From Leptodactylus fallax (taxonomy: Eukaryota > Chordata > Amphibia > Anura > Leptodactylidae): a stretch of DNA of 64,000 nt. The notes beneath the pieces were generated by a model that was given only the letters and a program-made list of their open reading frames with translations, was not told the origin of the DNA and searched no databases. The stretch's first letter is position 1; every line of letters starts with the position of its first letter. Where the stretch lies: assembly GCA_947044405.1 (NCBI GenBank), contig CAMRHE010000505.1, positions 248,001 through 312,000 on the forward strand, read 5' to 3'. Below are positions 11,520-21,380 of this stretch, one piece after another. The position numbers and the translations under genes are program-made.

Positions 11520-14395
11520 TTATTATTATTATTATTGTTTATTTAAATAGCACCATTAATTCCATGGTGCTTTACATTTGCGAATTTACATATGGTACAC
11601 CATATATACAAAACAGATAATACTAACAGAGACCAACTGGCACAGTGGGATAGAGGGCCCTGCCCACAAGGGCTTACAATCTATGAGGGAAGAGGGATAG
11701 AGACAGAAGGTGGGGGTAGAGGCTGTACAGATGGTGGTGTGGTGACAGTAGTGTTATTGGAGGTTGTACAGATGGCGGTGTGGTGACAGTAGTGTTATTG
11801 GGGGTTGTACAGATGGTGGTGTGGTGACAGTAGTGTTATTGGAGGTTGTAGGCCTTCCTGAATAGGTGAGTCTTCAGGGCCTTTTTGAAGCTTGTGATTG
11901 TGGGGAAAGTCTTATGTGTCTTGGTAATGAGTTCCAGAGTATGGGGGATGCACGGGAGAAGTCTTGGAGACGTTTGTGTGAGGAGCGGATAAGAGCAGAG
12001 CGGAGTAGGAGGTCTTTGGAGGATCGGAGGTTACGTGTGGGCAGGTAGCGGGAGATTAGGTCGGAGATATATGGAGGGGACAGGTTGTGGATGGCTTTGT
12101 ACGTCAGCATTAGTAATTTGAACTCTATTCGCTGGGCATCGGGTAGCCAGTGAAGGGATTGGCAGAGGGGGGTGGCCGATGAAGAATGGGGGGAGAGGTG
12201 TATTAAGCGAGCAGCACAATTTAAGGTGGACTGGAGGGGGAGGCAAGGGTGTTACCTGGGAGGCCATGGAGGAGGGTGTTACAGTAATCTAGGCGGGAGA
12301 TTATGAGGGCGTGGACTAGCATTTTTGTAGTTTCAGGGGTGAGGAAGGAGCAGATTCGATGGATGTTCTTGAGTTGGAAGCGGCAGGAGGAGTTGAGGGT
12401 TTGAATATGTAACTTGAAGGATATAGTCTAAAGTTATCCCAAGGCAGCATGCTTGTGGGACTGGGGTGAGAGTGGTTCCATTAATTTTGATAGATGGGTC
12501 AGGTAGGGGGGTCGTGCGTTGAGGGGTGAAGATTATGAACTCCATTTTCCCCATGTTGAGTTTGAGAAAGCGGGAGGAAAGAAAGGAGGCTACGGCTGCT
12601 AGGCATTCTGGGACTCTGGACAACAGAGAGGTAATGTCTGGACCAGAGAGATATATTTGGGTGTCGTCAGCATAGCAATGGTAATGGAAACCATGGGATT
12701 CTAGGAGTTGGCCAAGGCCTAGAGTGTAGATTGAGAACAGGAGGGGTCCTAGAACGGAGCCTTGGGGGACACCTACAGAAAGAGGGCGTGGCGGGGAGGA
12801 GGTGAGTGAGTGGGAGACACTGAACATGCAGTTGGTGAGGTATGAGGAGATCCAGGAAAAGGCCAGGTCTGAAATGCCAAGGGATGAGAGAGTTTCTAGC
12901 AGGAGGGAATGGTCAACTGTGTCAAAAGCAGAGGAGAGGTCGAGGAGGAGGAGGACAGAGTAGTGACGCTTGGCTTTGGCAGTTAGAAGGTCATTAGTGA
13001 CCTTGGTTAGGGCAGTTTCTGTGGAGTGATGGGGTCTGAAGCCTGACTGTAGTCTGTCAAAGAGCACATTGGACGAGAGATAGGAGGATAGTTCGGAGTG
13101 GATGTGTTGCTCCAGTAGTTTTGAGGAGCAGTGAGATGGGGCGATAGGTGGCTGGAGAGGATGGGTCCAGGGAGGGTTTCTTAGGTATAGGTGTGACAGT
13201 AGCATGTTTGAAGGTGGATGGAAGGATACTCTGGTTAGGGATAGGTTGAAGAGATGGGTTAGGGCAGGAGTAATGTCTTCCGAGAGTTTTGGGAAGAGAT
13301 GTGACTGGATCGGGTCGAGTGGACAGGAGGTGAGGTGGGATTAAGAGATTAGGGTGGAGAGCTTTTCATCAGTGATGGTGGAGAAACAGGTTAAAGATGA
13401 AGAGCACCAAGCAGTTGGATAGAGTGGTTGTTGGGGGTTTTTCGTGAGACTGTCTCTGATGGTGTCAATTTTGCTTTTGAAATAAGAGTCAGTCATCAGC
13501 TGAGATAAGTGATGTTGGAGGGGGCACAGGAGGACGGAGAAGGGAGTTGAAGGTAATGAATAGCTGTTTGGGGTTGCGGGATAGGGCAGACATGAGTATG
13601 GTGAAGCAGACCTGCTTTGCAGAGGTGAGTGCGTTCTTGAATGTGAGAACTGCCTCTTTATACCTAAGGAAGTCCTCCTGGGAGTGGCTTTTCTTCCAGA
13701 GACATTCTGCAACCTGTGAGGCACGTCTCAGTTTTTTAGTCAGGTCAGTATGCCAGGGCTGCCTATTGATTGGCGGGGTTCTGGTGTTAGTGAGAGGGGC
13801 CACAGAGTCAAGGGCAGCAGTGATGGTGGTATTGTAGAAGTCAGCAGCGGCATCTGTGTCCTGGAGTGAGGATAGGTCAGCGAGCGGTCGGAGAGAGTCT
13901 GAGTGCGTGCAGATGTCAAGGCGATTAGGGTTCCTGCGGGGGCGTGGTGGTTTAGGGGTTGGGGGGTCAATTACAGAGGAGAGGGCCTAGAATGTCAGCA
14001 GGTTGTGGTCGGAGAGCGTGGGCTGAGAGTTAGAGAGGTTGAATAGAGAGCAGAGGCCGGTGAATATATTGTCCAGCGTGTGTCCCTTTGTGTGAGTGGC
14101 AGAGGAGGACCATTGAGAGTGACTAAAGGAGGTAGTGAGTGATAGGAGACTGGAAGCAGAGGGGTAGGTTGTGTTAATGGGGATGTTGAAATCACCCATG
14201 ATGATGGTGGGGGTGTCTGTGGATAGGAAGTGCATTAGCCAGGTGGTGAAGTGGTCGATAAAGGCAGCGGTAGGTCCTGGCGGTCGATATATGATGGCCA
14301 GTTGGAGGTTGGAGGGCGAGTAAATGCAAACAGAGTGCACTTCAAAGGAGGGGAGGGTGAGCGCAGGTATCGGTTGGATTGGGGAAAAGGAGCAA
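11520..14395 (-). pseudogene. L2-type LINE, near full-length ORF2, multiply broken
   Basis: Minus-strand non-LTR retrotransposon. In order from 14340 downward: endonuclease C-terminal half (GDFNIPIN, then HTKGHTLDNIF and LSDHNLLTF); linker fragments in shifting frames (13970-13341); RT (13205-12333) with [15 protein letters not shown], motif [13 protein letters not shown], motif [18 protein letters not shown] and motif [10 protein letters not shown]-terminal domain (12110-11874) with APPYIS-type SPPYISDLISRYLPTR and LWNSLPRHIR. The 3' UTR contains a short tandem repeat around gtggtgacagtagtgttatt (11730-11850) and ends in a (TTA)n tail at 11520-11537. Several frameshifts make it inactive, although all three RT motifs are intact. 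It lies in the intron between LRR exons F and G, in the same orientation as the gene. Confidence 0.92.
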
Positions 14396-14540
14396 TCATC
14401 AGACTGGAGTATCTTTATGGAGAGATAAAGATATTCTTAGTAGTATAATGTTGTACTGTGTTAGCCATTGAAAGTAGTGGAAGAGTGAAGAAATCAGGCG
14501 ATACCTTTTAGAGGCTAACTGAGTATATTTATAAGTAAGC

Positions 14541-14568
14541 TTTCAGGAGTACTAGCTCCCTTCATCAG
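14541..14568 (-). ncRNA. Hammerhead-like CTGATGA...GAAA segment in the Penelope 3' end (weak)
   Basis: On the minus strand CTGATGA (14568-14562) and GAAA (14544-14541) flank 17 nt that can form a GGGAG/CTCCT hairpin with a 6-nt loop. Hammerhead ribozymes have been described in Penelope-like elements. The fit here is imperfect: one unpaired A lies between CTGATGA and the hairpin, and a clear stem III with a UH cleavage site after it is not obvious (GCTTAC and GTTAGC can pair with a mismatch, but the next base is C). It may only be a decayed or unrelated motif. Confidence 0.25.
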
Positions 14569-14784
14569 ACATGGTGTGATACAAGAACTGAAAATTCACA
14601 GATTTTTATACACATGGTTTTCAAAGGATTTTAGAGTCCTTAAAAAAAAAAAAAAAAAAAATACAATCTAAGTAGAGAAGTTATTTACAACAGGTCAAAA
14701 AAAAACAATCTGGAAAGTTGTGGTGCGTGATAGAGGGATCTGTTATCTGTTTGCTATCAGGTGGTGATTTGTGACCCTCACAGT

Positions 14785-15260
14785 TCATACATAGTGTGAC
14801 ATGAAGCTGGCAGGAATATTAAGTCCAAATTGCAGAGTTTGAAATTTTTGCATAAATTTGTACTCCCATTGTTTCCTCGCCTCCTGCGTCTTAAAATGTC
14901 CCATTAAAACCACAACCCGCAAATCTTCAATAGAGTGTTTTTTTCCGGAGAAATGTGCGGCCACTGGGAGATCGGTTCTGCTGTTATTAATACTGGATCT
15001 GTGTGAGTTCATTCGTTGACTGAGTCTCTGCCCTGTTTCCCCCACATAGAGACCTGTGGTGGGACATTGCACACACATTATGAGGTACACCACATTGGAA
15101 GACCTGCAGGAGAATGTCCCCCTAATTCTGTGTATCTGTTGTGACTGTGGGATAGGTACACTGTCAGCGGTGTGGATGTGCCTGCAGGTCGTGCACCTTT
15201 TATGTAGGCAAGGTGAGGTGCCATTTTCAGTTGGGGCCTTCAGGGCACTCTGGACGATAA
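14785..15260 (-). pseudogene. Penelope-like element, Cys/His linker and GIY-YIG endonuclease
   Basis: After the frameshift, the frame contains CLHKRCTTCRHI (15230-15165), the conserved Cys/His motif between RT and endonuclease, followed from 15093 by the GIY-YIG nuclease VVYLIMCVQCPTTGLYVGET with catalytic-type residues in QRMNSHRSSI and ending ...NIPASFMSHYV. PLEs with this nuclease nick target DNA for reverse transcription (family knowledge). The domain looks intact, so a single shift separates it from the RT. Confidence 0.9.
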
Positions 15261-15266
15261 TACGCC

Positions 15267-16454
15267 TCAGGTTTGGTGGTTGTCGAAAGGAGAGGAGAGG
15301 AGAGGGGGGACTGGAAATATGTCCTTGAGTCTGTTGTCCCTATGTAGCACAGGTTGGAGCTCCTTGGCAATCCTTCGTAGGATCTCCAGCTGTGGGTTGT
15401 AGGTGACGACTAGGGGCACTCGGGCTTCTTTCTGGGTCTTTTTATATGTGAGCAGACTGTCTCTGTTAATGGCTGCTGCTTTGTTTAATTGGTTGTCTCT
15501 TACTTTTGGTTTGTATCCCAGTCTGAGAAATTTCATCCTCAGATCCAGGAGGTGCTTGTCCAGGTCTGCTTTGTCGGAGCAAATACGATTGTATGGTATA
15601 GCCTGGCTGTAGATTATAGCTTGTCTTGTGTGCTTGGGGTGGAAGCTGTCGTTTCTCAGGTAGGCCGTTCTGTCTGTGGGTTTGTGGTATATCGATGTGA
15701 GTAGCCGGTGGTCTTTGATGTATATTGTGGTATCCAGAAAGTGAATTTCACTCCCTGAATAGCTAAGTTTAAGGTTGATGGTCGGGTGAAAGTCATTGAA
15801 GTCATTATGGAATTGAAATAGGGCCTCCTCACCTGCAGTCCAGATGACCAGGATATCATCGATATAACGAAGGTAAATCATAGGTTTGGTGGTGCATGTT
15901 GATAAATATGCTCCTTCCAGTTCTGCCATAAAGAGATTTGCATATTGGGGTGCACATCTGGTCCCCATTGAAGTTCCCATTCGCTGTAGATATAGATCCT
16001 CTCCAAAGGTAAAATGGTTGTGGCTAAGGATGAATTGTATGAGCTGCGTTACTGGTTCTGTTGGAAGGTTTTGTTTTGCCAGATGTACCCGACATGCTGC
16101 AACTCCATCCTTGTGGGGAATGTTGGTATACAGGGATTCCACATCCATGGTGGCCAAAATGGTACCCTCAGGTAGAGGGCCCAGGGCATTCAGTTTGTTA
16201 AGAAGGTCAGTGGTGTCCTGGATATAGCTTGGAGTATCCCTGACAAGGGGTTTTAGGAGATTTTCCACCCAACCTGAGATGTTTTCTGTCAGTGTCCCAA
16301 TGCCAGAAATGATAGGCCTCCCAGGGTTGCCATCTTTGTGTATCTTTGGGAGCATATAGAAGCAGCCCGGCCTGGGATCTTGTGGGATAAGTCCTTTTAC
16401 CTGATTCTGGATCTGGATTGGGAACTTCTTGATCATATTCTTTAGTTCTTTCAT
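15267..16454 (-). pseudogene. Penelope-like element, reverse transcriptase domain
   Basis: 395 codons in the same frame as the upstream N-terminal part. RT blocks: CFYMLPKIHKDGNPGRPIIS (fingers), motif A MDVESLYTNIPH, motif B MGTSMGTRCAPQYANLFM and motif C YLRYIDDILVIW, then the SEIHFLDTTIY and TSIYHKPTDR blocks that identify PLE rather than LINE RTs. All catalytic Asp residues are present. It stops at 15267 after a purine-rich tract (aggagaggagaggagaggg) where a frameshift separates it from the endonuclease. The region has no other stop. Confidence 0.92.
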
Positions 16455-16523
16455 ATAGGCCTTTGTGGGATCACTTCCAAGTTTGGAGTAATGGATGGGA
16501 TTTGACAGTTGCCTGTTTGCTTC

Positions 16524-17201
16524 CTAGATATATTCTGAGGTGTTCATTATGACTATTGCGCCCCCTTTGTCAGCTGGTTTTATTATTATATCCTGATTTT
16601 CTTTCAGTGAAGTAATAGCCTTCTTTTCCTGCAGGGTTAGGTTATGCGCCTGTTTCTTTTGTTTCTCCAGGATTTCTGATTTTACTTTGCTTCTGAAACA
16701 GTCAATATATTTATCCAGTGCTGCATTAGCTCCAGGGCGTGGGGTCCAGGTAGATTTTTTCGTAGGATTCCTTATGGGCTGTTCCATCTCAGAGTCGCTG
16801 CTGTATGGAAGGTCTTTGTCATAAAAATATTCCCTTAATCTAATTTTTCTGAAAAACTCCTCCATATCATTGCAGAGTTGGATATGGTCAGTGTGTGCCG
16901 AGGGGCAGAAGGACAGACCTTTGGAGAGAACTGATATTTCGTGTTTGTTTGGCTCATAGGAGGAAAGATTCACAACACATCTCTGGTGAGCTGGGCTGGT
17001 ACTTGTGGTTGTAGTAATGAGGCCTTTTTGTCTCAGTCTGTGGAGCTTTTTCTTTTTGTTGTTAATAAGCATATCCTGAAGTTTCCAGTAGTATGTGTGG
17101 AGTTTGGCCTTCATTTCCTCTGTGTCATTAGCCAGTGATGATTTCAGGGCCTGTATCTCCTCCTGTGTTCTTTTTTTGTTGTTATAGGAAATTTTTATCA
17201 T
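16524..17201 (-). pseudogene. Penelope-like element, N-terminal domain
   Basis: 225 codons from 17201 to a TAG at 16524-16526. It begins with a basic, coiled-coil-like stretch (KISYNNKKRTQEEIQAL), followed by the conserved PLE block VVNLSSYEPNKHEISVLSKG and the pre-RT block IIKPADKGGAIVIMN. The frame continues without shift past the stop (EANRQLSNPI) into the RT, so the two parts were a single ORF interrupted by one C-to-T type nonsense change (CAG to TAG would fit). The true start codon is uncertain. Confidence 0.85.
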
Positions 17202-17219
17202 ATTGTTCCGCAGCCTTTC

Positions 17220-19290
17220 AGATATTAGATATTAGATATTCTTAGTGACATGGCTGGTTTGGGGTGGAAAAGTGGTTTTTACAAGAATGGGAAGAACAAC
17301 AGTGATTAAAGTAAAAAGCATTTCTATAGTTTATAACTAAGCGTTCTTTTAGTGGCTTGTTACCTTCTGTTCCTTTCTGGTCCAAGTCTGGCCTAAGTCT
17401 GGTCTATACACTTAGAAACTGCACTTGGAAAATGCGCTGACTAGGTCATAGCTGACCACTGACCACTGGATCTCAATAATTACACAATGCACATTGGATG
17501 AAGGAATACTGGGCAAATACTGGGACAAATGCAGGGATATCATCCATCAAGATAACATGGTTGGGGAACACCTACCAGAATATTAGTGATTTATAAGGAA
17601 TTTGGTGGCACCAAGAGTACAGTAAAACATGGGAGAAAAAGCAAAATTATTTTTATTTTTCAGGAACAAGGTTTTATTTCCTGCAAAAAAAAATATTCCA
17701 AGTACATGGAGATTCCAGGTGGCAAATTTAAAGATAAACTAAAAACCCAATTCAATATAGGAGGATATCTATTGCATCACATGACTGGAAAAAAACAACA
17801 ACTTTGCACTGGATATACAAAATGGTCACTGTACGAAAGATTGAGTGAACCTACATTATGTATAATATAGACAGAACCTTTCTAGGTCACCTACTCTCCA
17901 GACACTATACAGAAAATATGGAGGGACATTTATTAAATCAAAATGTGGCAAAGAAAACTAGAGAGGACTATATAAAGCAAATGTGCTATGCTGAGAGCTG
18001 ATGGATCTCTGACCTAAATGCCAGAAGGTCTGTACAGTTAGATTGAGACATTTGTATTTTAGGACTGCTTTACATGCATAACATGTTCTCCACAGTGTCG
18101 TCCTCTAAGGAACCCTATACTATTCCTGAATAGTGTCTACCTGCTAAATGCAGAGCCACTGCTAAGTAGAATGATGTTTTATTAAGTTCGCCACAGTTTT
18201 ATATTCATAGGTGTAACTTGAAGCTCCTGGGCCCCAATGCCAAATATGAAACAGGGACTCCACTTACCATATGATAGCATCTTCTTATATTATAGAGAGA
18301 CCTTTGGGCCACCTGGGGCTCCAGGGCCCAGTAGTGATTCTACCTGTGCACCCACCTAGAGCTACACACCTGTTTAAATCATGAAATAATGACTTTTGCA
18401 CTTTCAGGAAATATCTAAGCCATTTCTATCCTGCTGAATAAACAGGAGTGTCTCCTGCCTTGAGGTTTCTAAAAGGTATGAGGAGTTTAAAGGTTACAAC
18501 AAGACCCCAACCTTCTGCCAGTGAATATGGGCATGTTCTATTTCATTGAAGGCATTAGCATGTGGGAGAGCACCTACAGCTCTCCAGATTAGTTAGTGGC
18601 AGTTAGGGCTACAACAGGCAGTACTATGACACCAAACCCTCTGCCCGCAGATTGAGCTTACTTGTAACTGCTTGAACCTGAACATCTCCACTGCTGTACT
18701 AGTGAGTAAACCAAAGTGCTCATGGCCAATACATACTCAGGAGTGGTTGGAAAGAGAAACCTAGCTCCCGGGAGTCACCCCAGATCGCCACAGAGGAAAT
18801 GGTCAGAGAACTTGAGGAAGGAGTGAAGAGCAAACACCATCCCTGTCTGTGTTTGTAAAATGTCAAATATGTGGAAACTTCCTGATGTAACTGAATGTGC
18901 CTCCATGTTGCCTTGTGACTGCGAGAACCACTAAGTAAACTGTACCATGAGCATTACCTGTTTATCTGCCACCCTGTCTCGTGTGCCTATATTTGCACCT
19001 GCCATCAAGGGCACCACCACACAGGAGACATATACCAGAGAGTGCCTTGAGGAATCCTTTAAATCACCCAAGTGCAACATCCCTCATCACTATGCCACTT
19101 CAGGACTTGTCAGAGTCCACCATGACCAGAGTAGACCCCCATCTGTGCCATTTCCACACTGCTTAACACTGAGGTATTGTATAAATATTACTCTAACAAG
19201 TCACTATGACCATCAATCTAAGACCAAAACATGGGGATTCCACCATCTTACACCCACACGTCTCATCCTGTACACATCTCTTATACTCAC
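17220..19290. other. Intron sequence between LRR exons F and G
   Basis: No coding region recognised. A short open stretch at 17586-17870 has no recognisable motif. Positions 18205-18365 belong to an interspersed family (see that entry). Confidence 0.5.
18205..18365. repeat. Interspersed repeat, 'cctgggcccca' family, copy 1
   Basis: Shares 'gtaacttgaagctcctgggc' and the downstream 'gggcccagtagtgattctac' with the segment at 44600-44770 (there 'gtaacgtgaagctcctgggc' and 'gggcccggtagtgactgcta'). Related to the start of 45255-45600. The transposon class is not known to me. Confidence 0.7.
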
Positions 19291-19461
19291 TGTAATTCCT
19301 CTATCCTGCAGGCTGGACTGGACAGAGCGGCCATCAAGTCACTGAGGTGAGGACCGGACAGACGGTTATTAGATAGGCCAAGTCTCTTCAGGGACTGGTT
19401 ATTCCTTATTACAGAGGCCAACTGGGTGCAGGAAGTGTCTGATAGATTATTATCAACCAAA
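19291..19461 (-). CDS. NLR gene exon F: 171-bp LRR exon
   Basis: Exactly 171 bp between acceptor 'ttcttatag' and donor GTGAGT. It reads LVDNNLSDTSCTQLASVIR, then NNQSLKRLGLSNNRLSGPH and SSPACRIEEL, two ribonuclease-inhibitor-type LRRs. It is closely similar to exons E and G, and the similarity continues into both flanking introns ('gtacacatctcttatactca' on the donor side, 'acatgtccacagag' on the acceptor side shared with exon G). The exon therefore arose by duplication of an exon with its flanks. Phase agrees with both neighbours. Confidence 0.92.
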
Positions 19462-21209
19462 CTATAAGAATAAGAAGACATGTCCACAGAGCATTAGTAT
19501 ATAATCTGTGAATATGGAGAAAAAATGTCCAGAAATGTCATCACTAGAAACAAAGAGTATCAAATATGATAGGATTAGATACAATGGCTCAGTAGCCAGA
19601 ATCACACATTAAAGGATCAGTACATGGCTTAACAGTCACTATGAAACATAACAGGACTAGATACATGGACTCAATAAAAGTAGGGTAAAGCAGAACAAGG
19701 GAATAGAAAAAATATTAATACTAGGAAAGGAAAGAAAACTAGGAAAGTCCCAGTGACCCTAATAGGTCAAACTTAATACTATTACTTTAGTCATAATGGT
19801 CTAGCACTATAACAATTGTTATCACTGTATAAAAGTCTGAAATATTAATATATATCACATTATTTATCACATGTGGAGAACACTGTAAAAACAAACAAAA
19901 AACAATATTTCGCATTGCCAGAATTGCCACCCAAAAATGAATAAAAAGTGATCAAAAATTTGAATGTGCCCCATGGTGGTACCAATGAAAACTGCAGTTT
20001 GATCCACAAAAAAACAAGCCCTCACAAAGTACCATCTACTGAAAACTAAAGGTATTGTGGGTGCCAGAATATGGCAACACAGAGCAAAGTTGTAGCTCTA
20101 AAACCCCTTTACTGTTTTTACATCACATGCAGTCTGTTTCATAGTGGCTGCGTCCCATTCACTTTTATGGGATGAGGCTGTAGTTACAGTGCATAGCCTC
20201 TAGGAGAACAGATGGCTTGTAATGTAAACAGTAATGGGGTCACCATGTTTCCACAAGCCCCACGGCCCCTTCAAAGAGATGATGAACCAGGGTCAAGGTG
20301 TCAGACTCCCACTGATCTCTTATTGATGACATATCCTCAAAATAATTAACCCATTTTAATTATGCAATTCCTAAACAGTTGTAAAAAATGTAAGCCCATG
20401 TAGTCCATGTTGTTGTGGTTGTGTTGCTGCTGTGAACTTGTTGCCTTTGGTGTGATGACGTCAAAAGAGCAGAATCTGATACTGTGGCCAGATCGTAATT
20501 AGAGATGAATGAACTGGATCGTAATGTGCCAGGTTCGTCACAAATTCACCAAAACTTTTGAGTTTGTCGAAAAAAATTTTAAGATTCGCCATCCATGAAA
20601 CACTATTATACCCTGGGATCTCTTCAGGGTCCAGAAGATGACTGAAGAGAACCATCAGACACCATGAAAGAGACCAGAAGAGGAGAGGGAAGGTGAGCAT
20701 CAGCGTTTATTAGGCTCCCACACCTCACCTGGGTGTCCATTTATTATACTCTGGGATCTGAAGAGAAGACAACTTCAACCCAAAATTTAACTGTCAGGAA
20801 AACCTCACTAATGTTTTCAAAACCAATCCTGCAAAGTTCCCTCATCTATAATCCCAATACAACTGAAGAAGAAAATTAGATACTGAGCATCGTCTGCTAC
20901 CTGCTTAGGACATAGGGGACCCTTGCTTTTGCATTTTCAGGAATAGTAGTTTTTACTTTCTTAGAATATCTGGGGTTGCTCAAGGATTTGTTTCCCTGCA
21001 GATATGGTGGGACACCCTTGGAATATTGTGTGTGGCTTCTGGGACTTATTGCAGTTTACTAACTCTCCAGTATCCCATCCCTGTGTGGTCCTTCCTAATT
21101 GCCCCATCACATAGACATAACAATGGTGCGGAGGAGCATAAAATAGAATAAAATCCATGTATAACTTGTCCCCCACATGTCTCCTCCTGTACACATCTCT
21201 TATACTCAC
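19462..21209. other. Intron between LRR exons E and F
   Basis: AT-rich; contains a palindromic element at about 20600-20780. No additional LRR exon was found. Confidence 0.5.
20600..20780. mobile_element. Palindromic MITE-like element
   Basis: The ends are inverted: 'tattataccctgggatctct' at the left and 'tattatactctgggatctga' near 20740-20760, with 'ggaaggtgagcatcag' and 'cacctcacctgggtg' around the centre. It resembles the larger hairpin element at 45680-46000, which has the same 'ctggggtctgaagaga' end. Target duplications were not resolved. Confidence 0.5.
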
Positions 21210-21380
21210 TGTAATTCCTCTATCCTGCAGGCTGGACTGGACAAAGCTTTTATCAAGTCACCGAAGTGAGGACCGGACAGATGGTTCTTAGACAGGTCAA
21301 GTATCTTCAGGGACTGGTTATTCCTTATTACAGAGGCCAACTGGATGCAGGAAGTGTGTGGTAGACGATTATCACCCAAT
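21210..21380 (-). CDS. NLR gene exon E: first 171-bp LRR exon
   Basis: Exactly 171 bp between acceptor 'attgttacag' and donor GTGAGT. It reads LGDNRLPHTSCIQLASVIR, then NNQSLKILDLSKNHLSGPH and SSPACRIEEL. With the two bases carried from the NACHT exon (AG) its first base A forms an Arg codon, so D to E is in frame. The intron flank on the donor side is similar to that of exon G (10960-11050), evidence for exon duplication. LRRs of NLRs regulate autoinhibition and ligand sensing (family knowledge). Confidence 0.92.

Larger units (their letters stand above)
14465..17215 (-). mobile_element. Penelope-like retroelement, nearly intact
   Basis: Element-level entry. From 17201 downward the minus strand encodes an N-terminal region, a reverse transcriptase, a Cys/His linker and a GIY-YIG endonuclease, in the order typical of Penelope-like elements (PLEs). 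The 3' non-coding end (14465-14600) carries the family's end sequence with 'agttagcctctaaaaggtat' and a CTGATGA...GAAA segment, and a poly-A run lies at 14642-14661 (plus strand). Two lesions were seen: one in-frame TAG near 16526 and one frameshift near 15270-15300. It sits in the F-G intron next to the L2-type LINE. An intact-looking long terminal repeat at the 17.2-kb end was not found. Confidence 0.9.

Noticed and set aside
17586..17870. 94-codon plus-strand frame in the LRR intron
   Set aside because: Low-complexity, lysine-rich by AT bias, antisense to the NLR gene, no motif.
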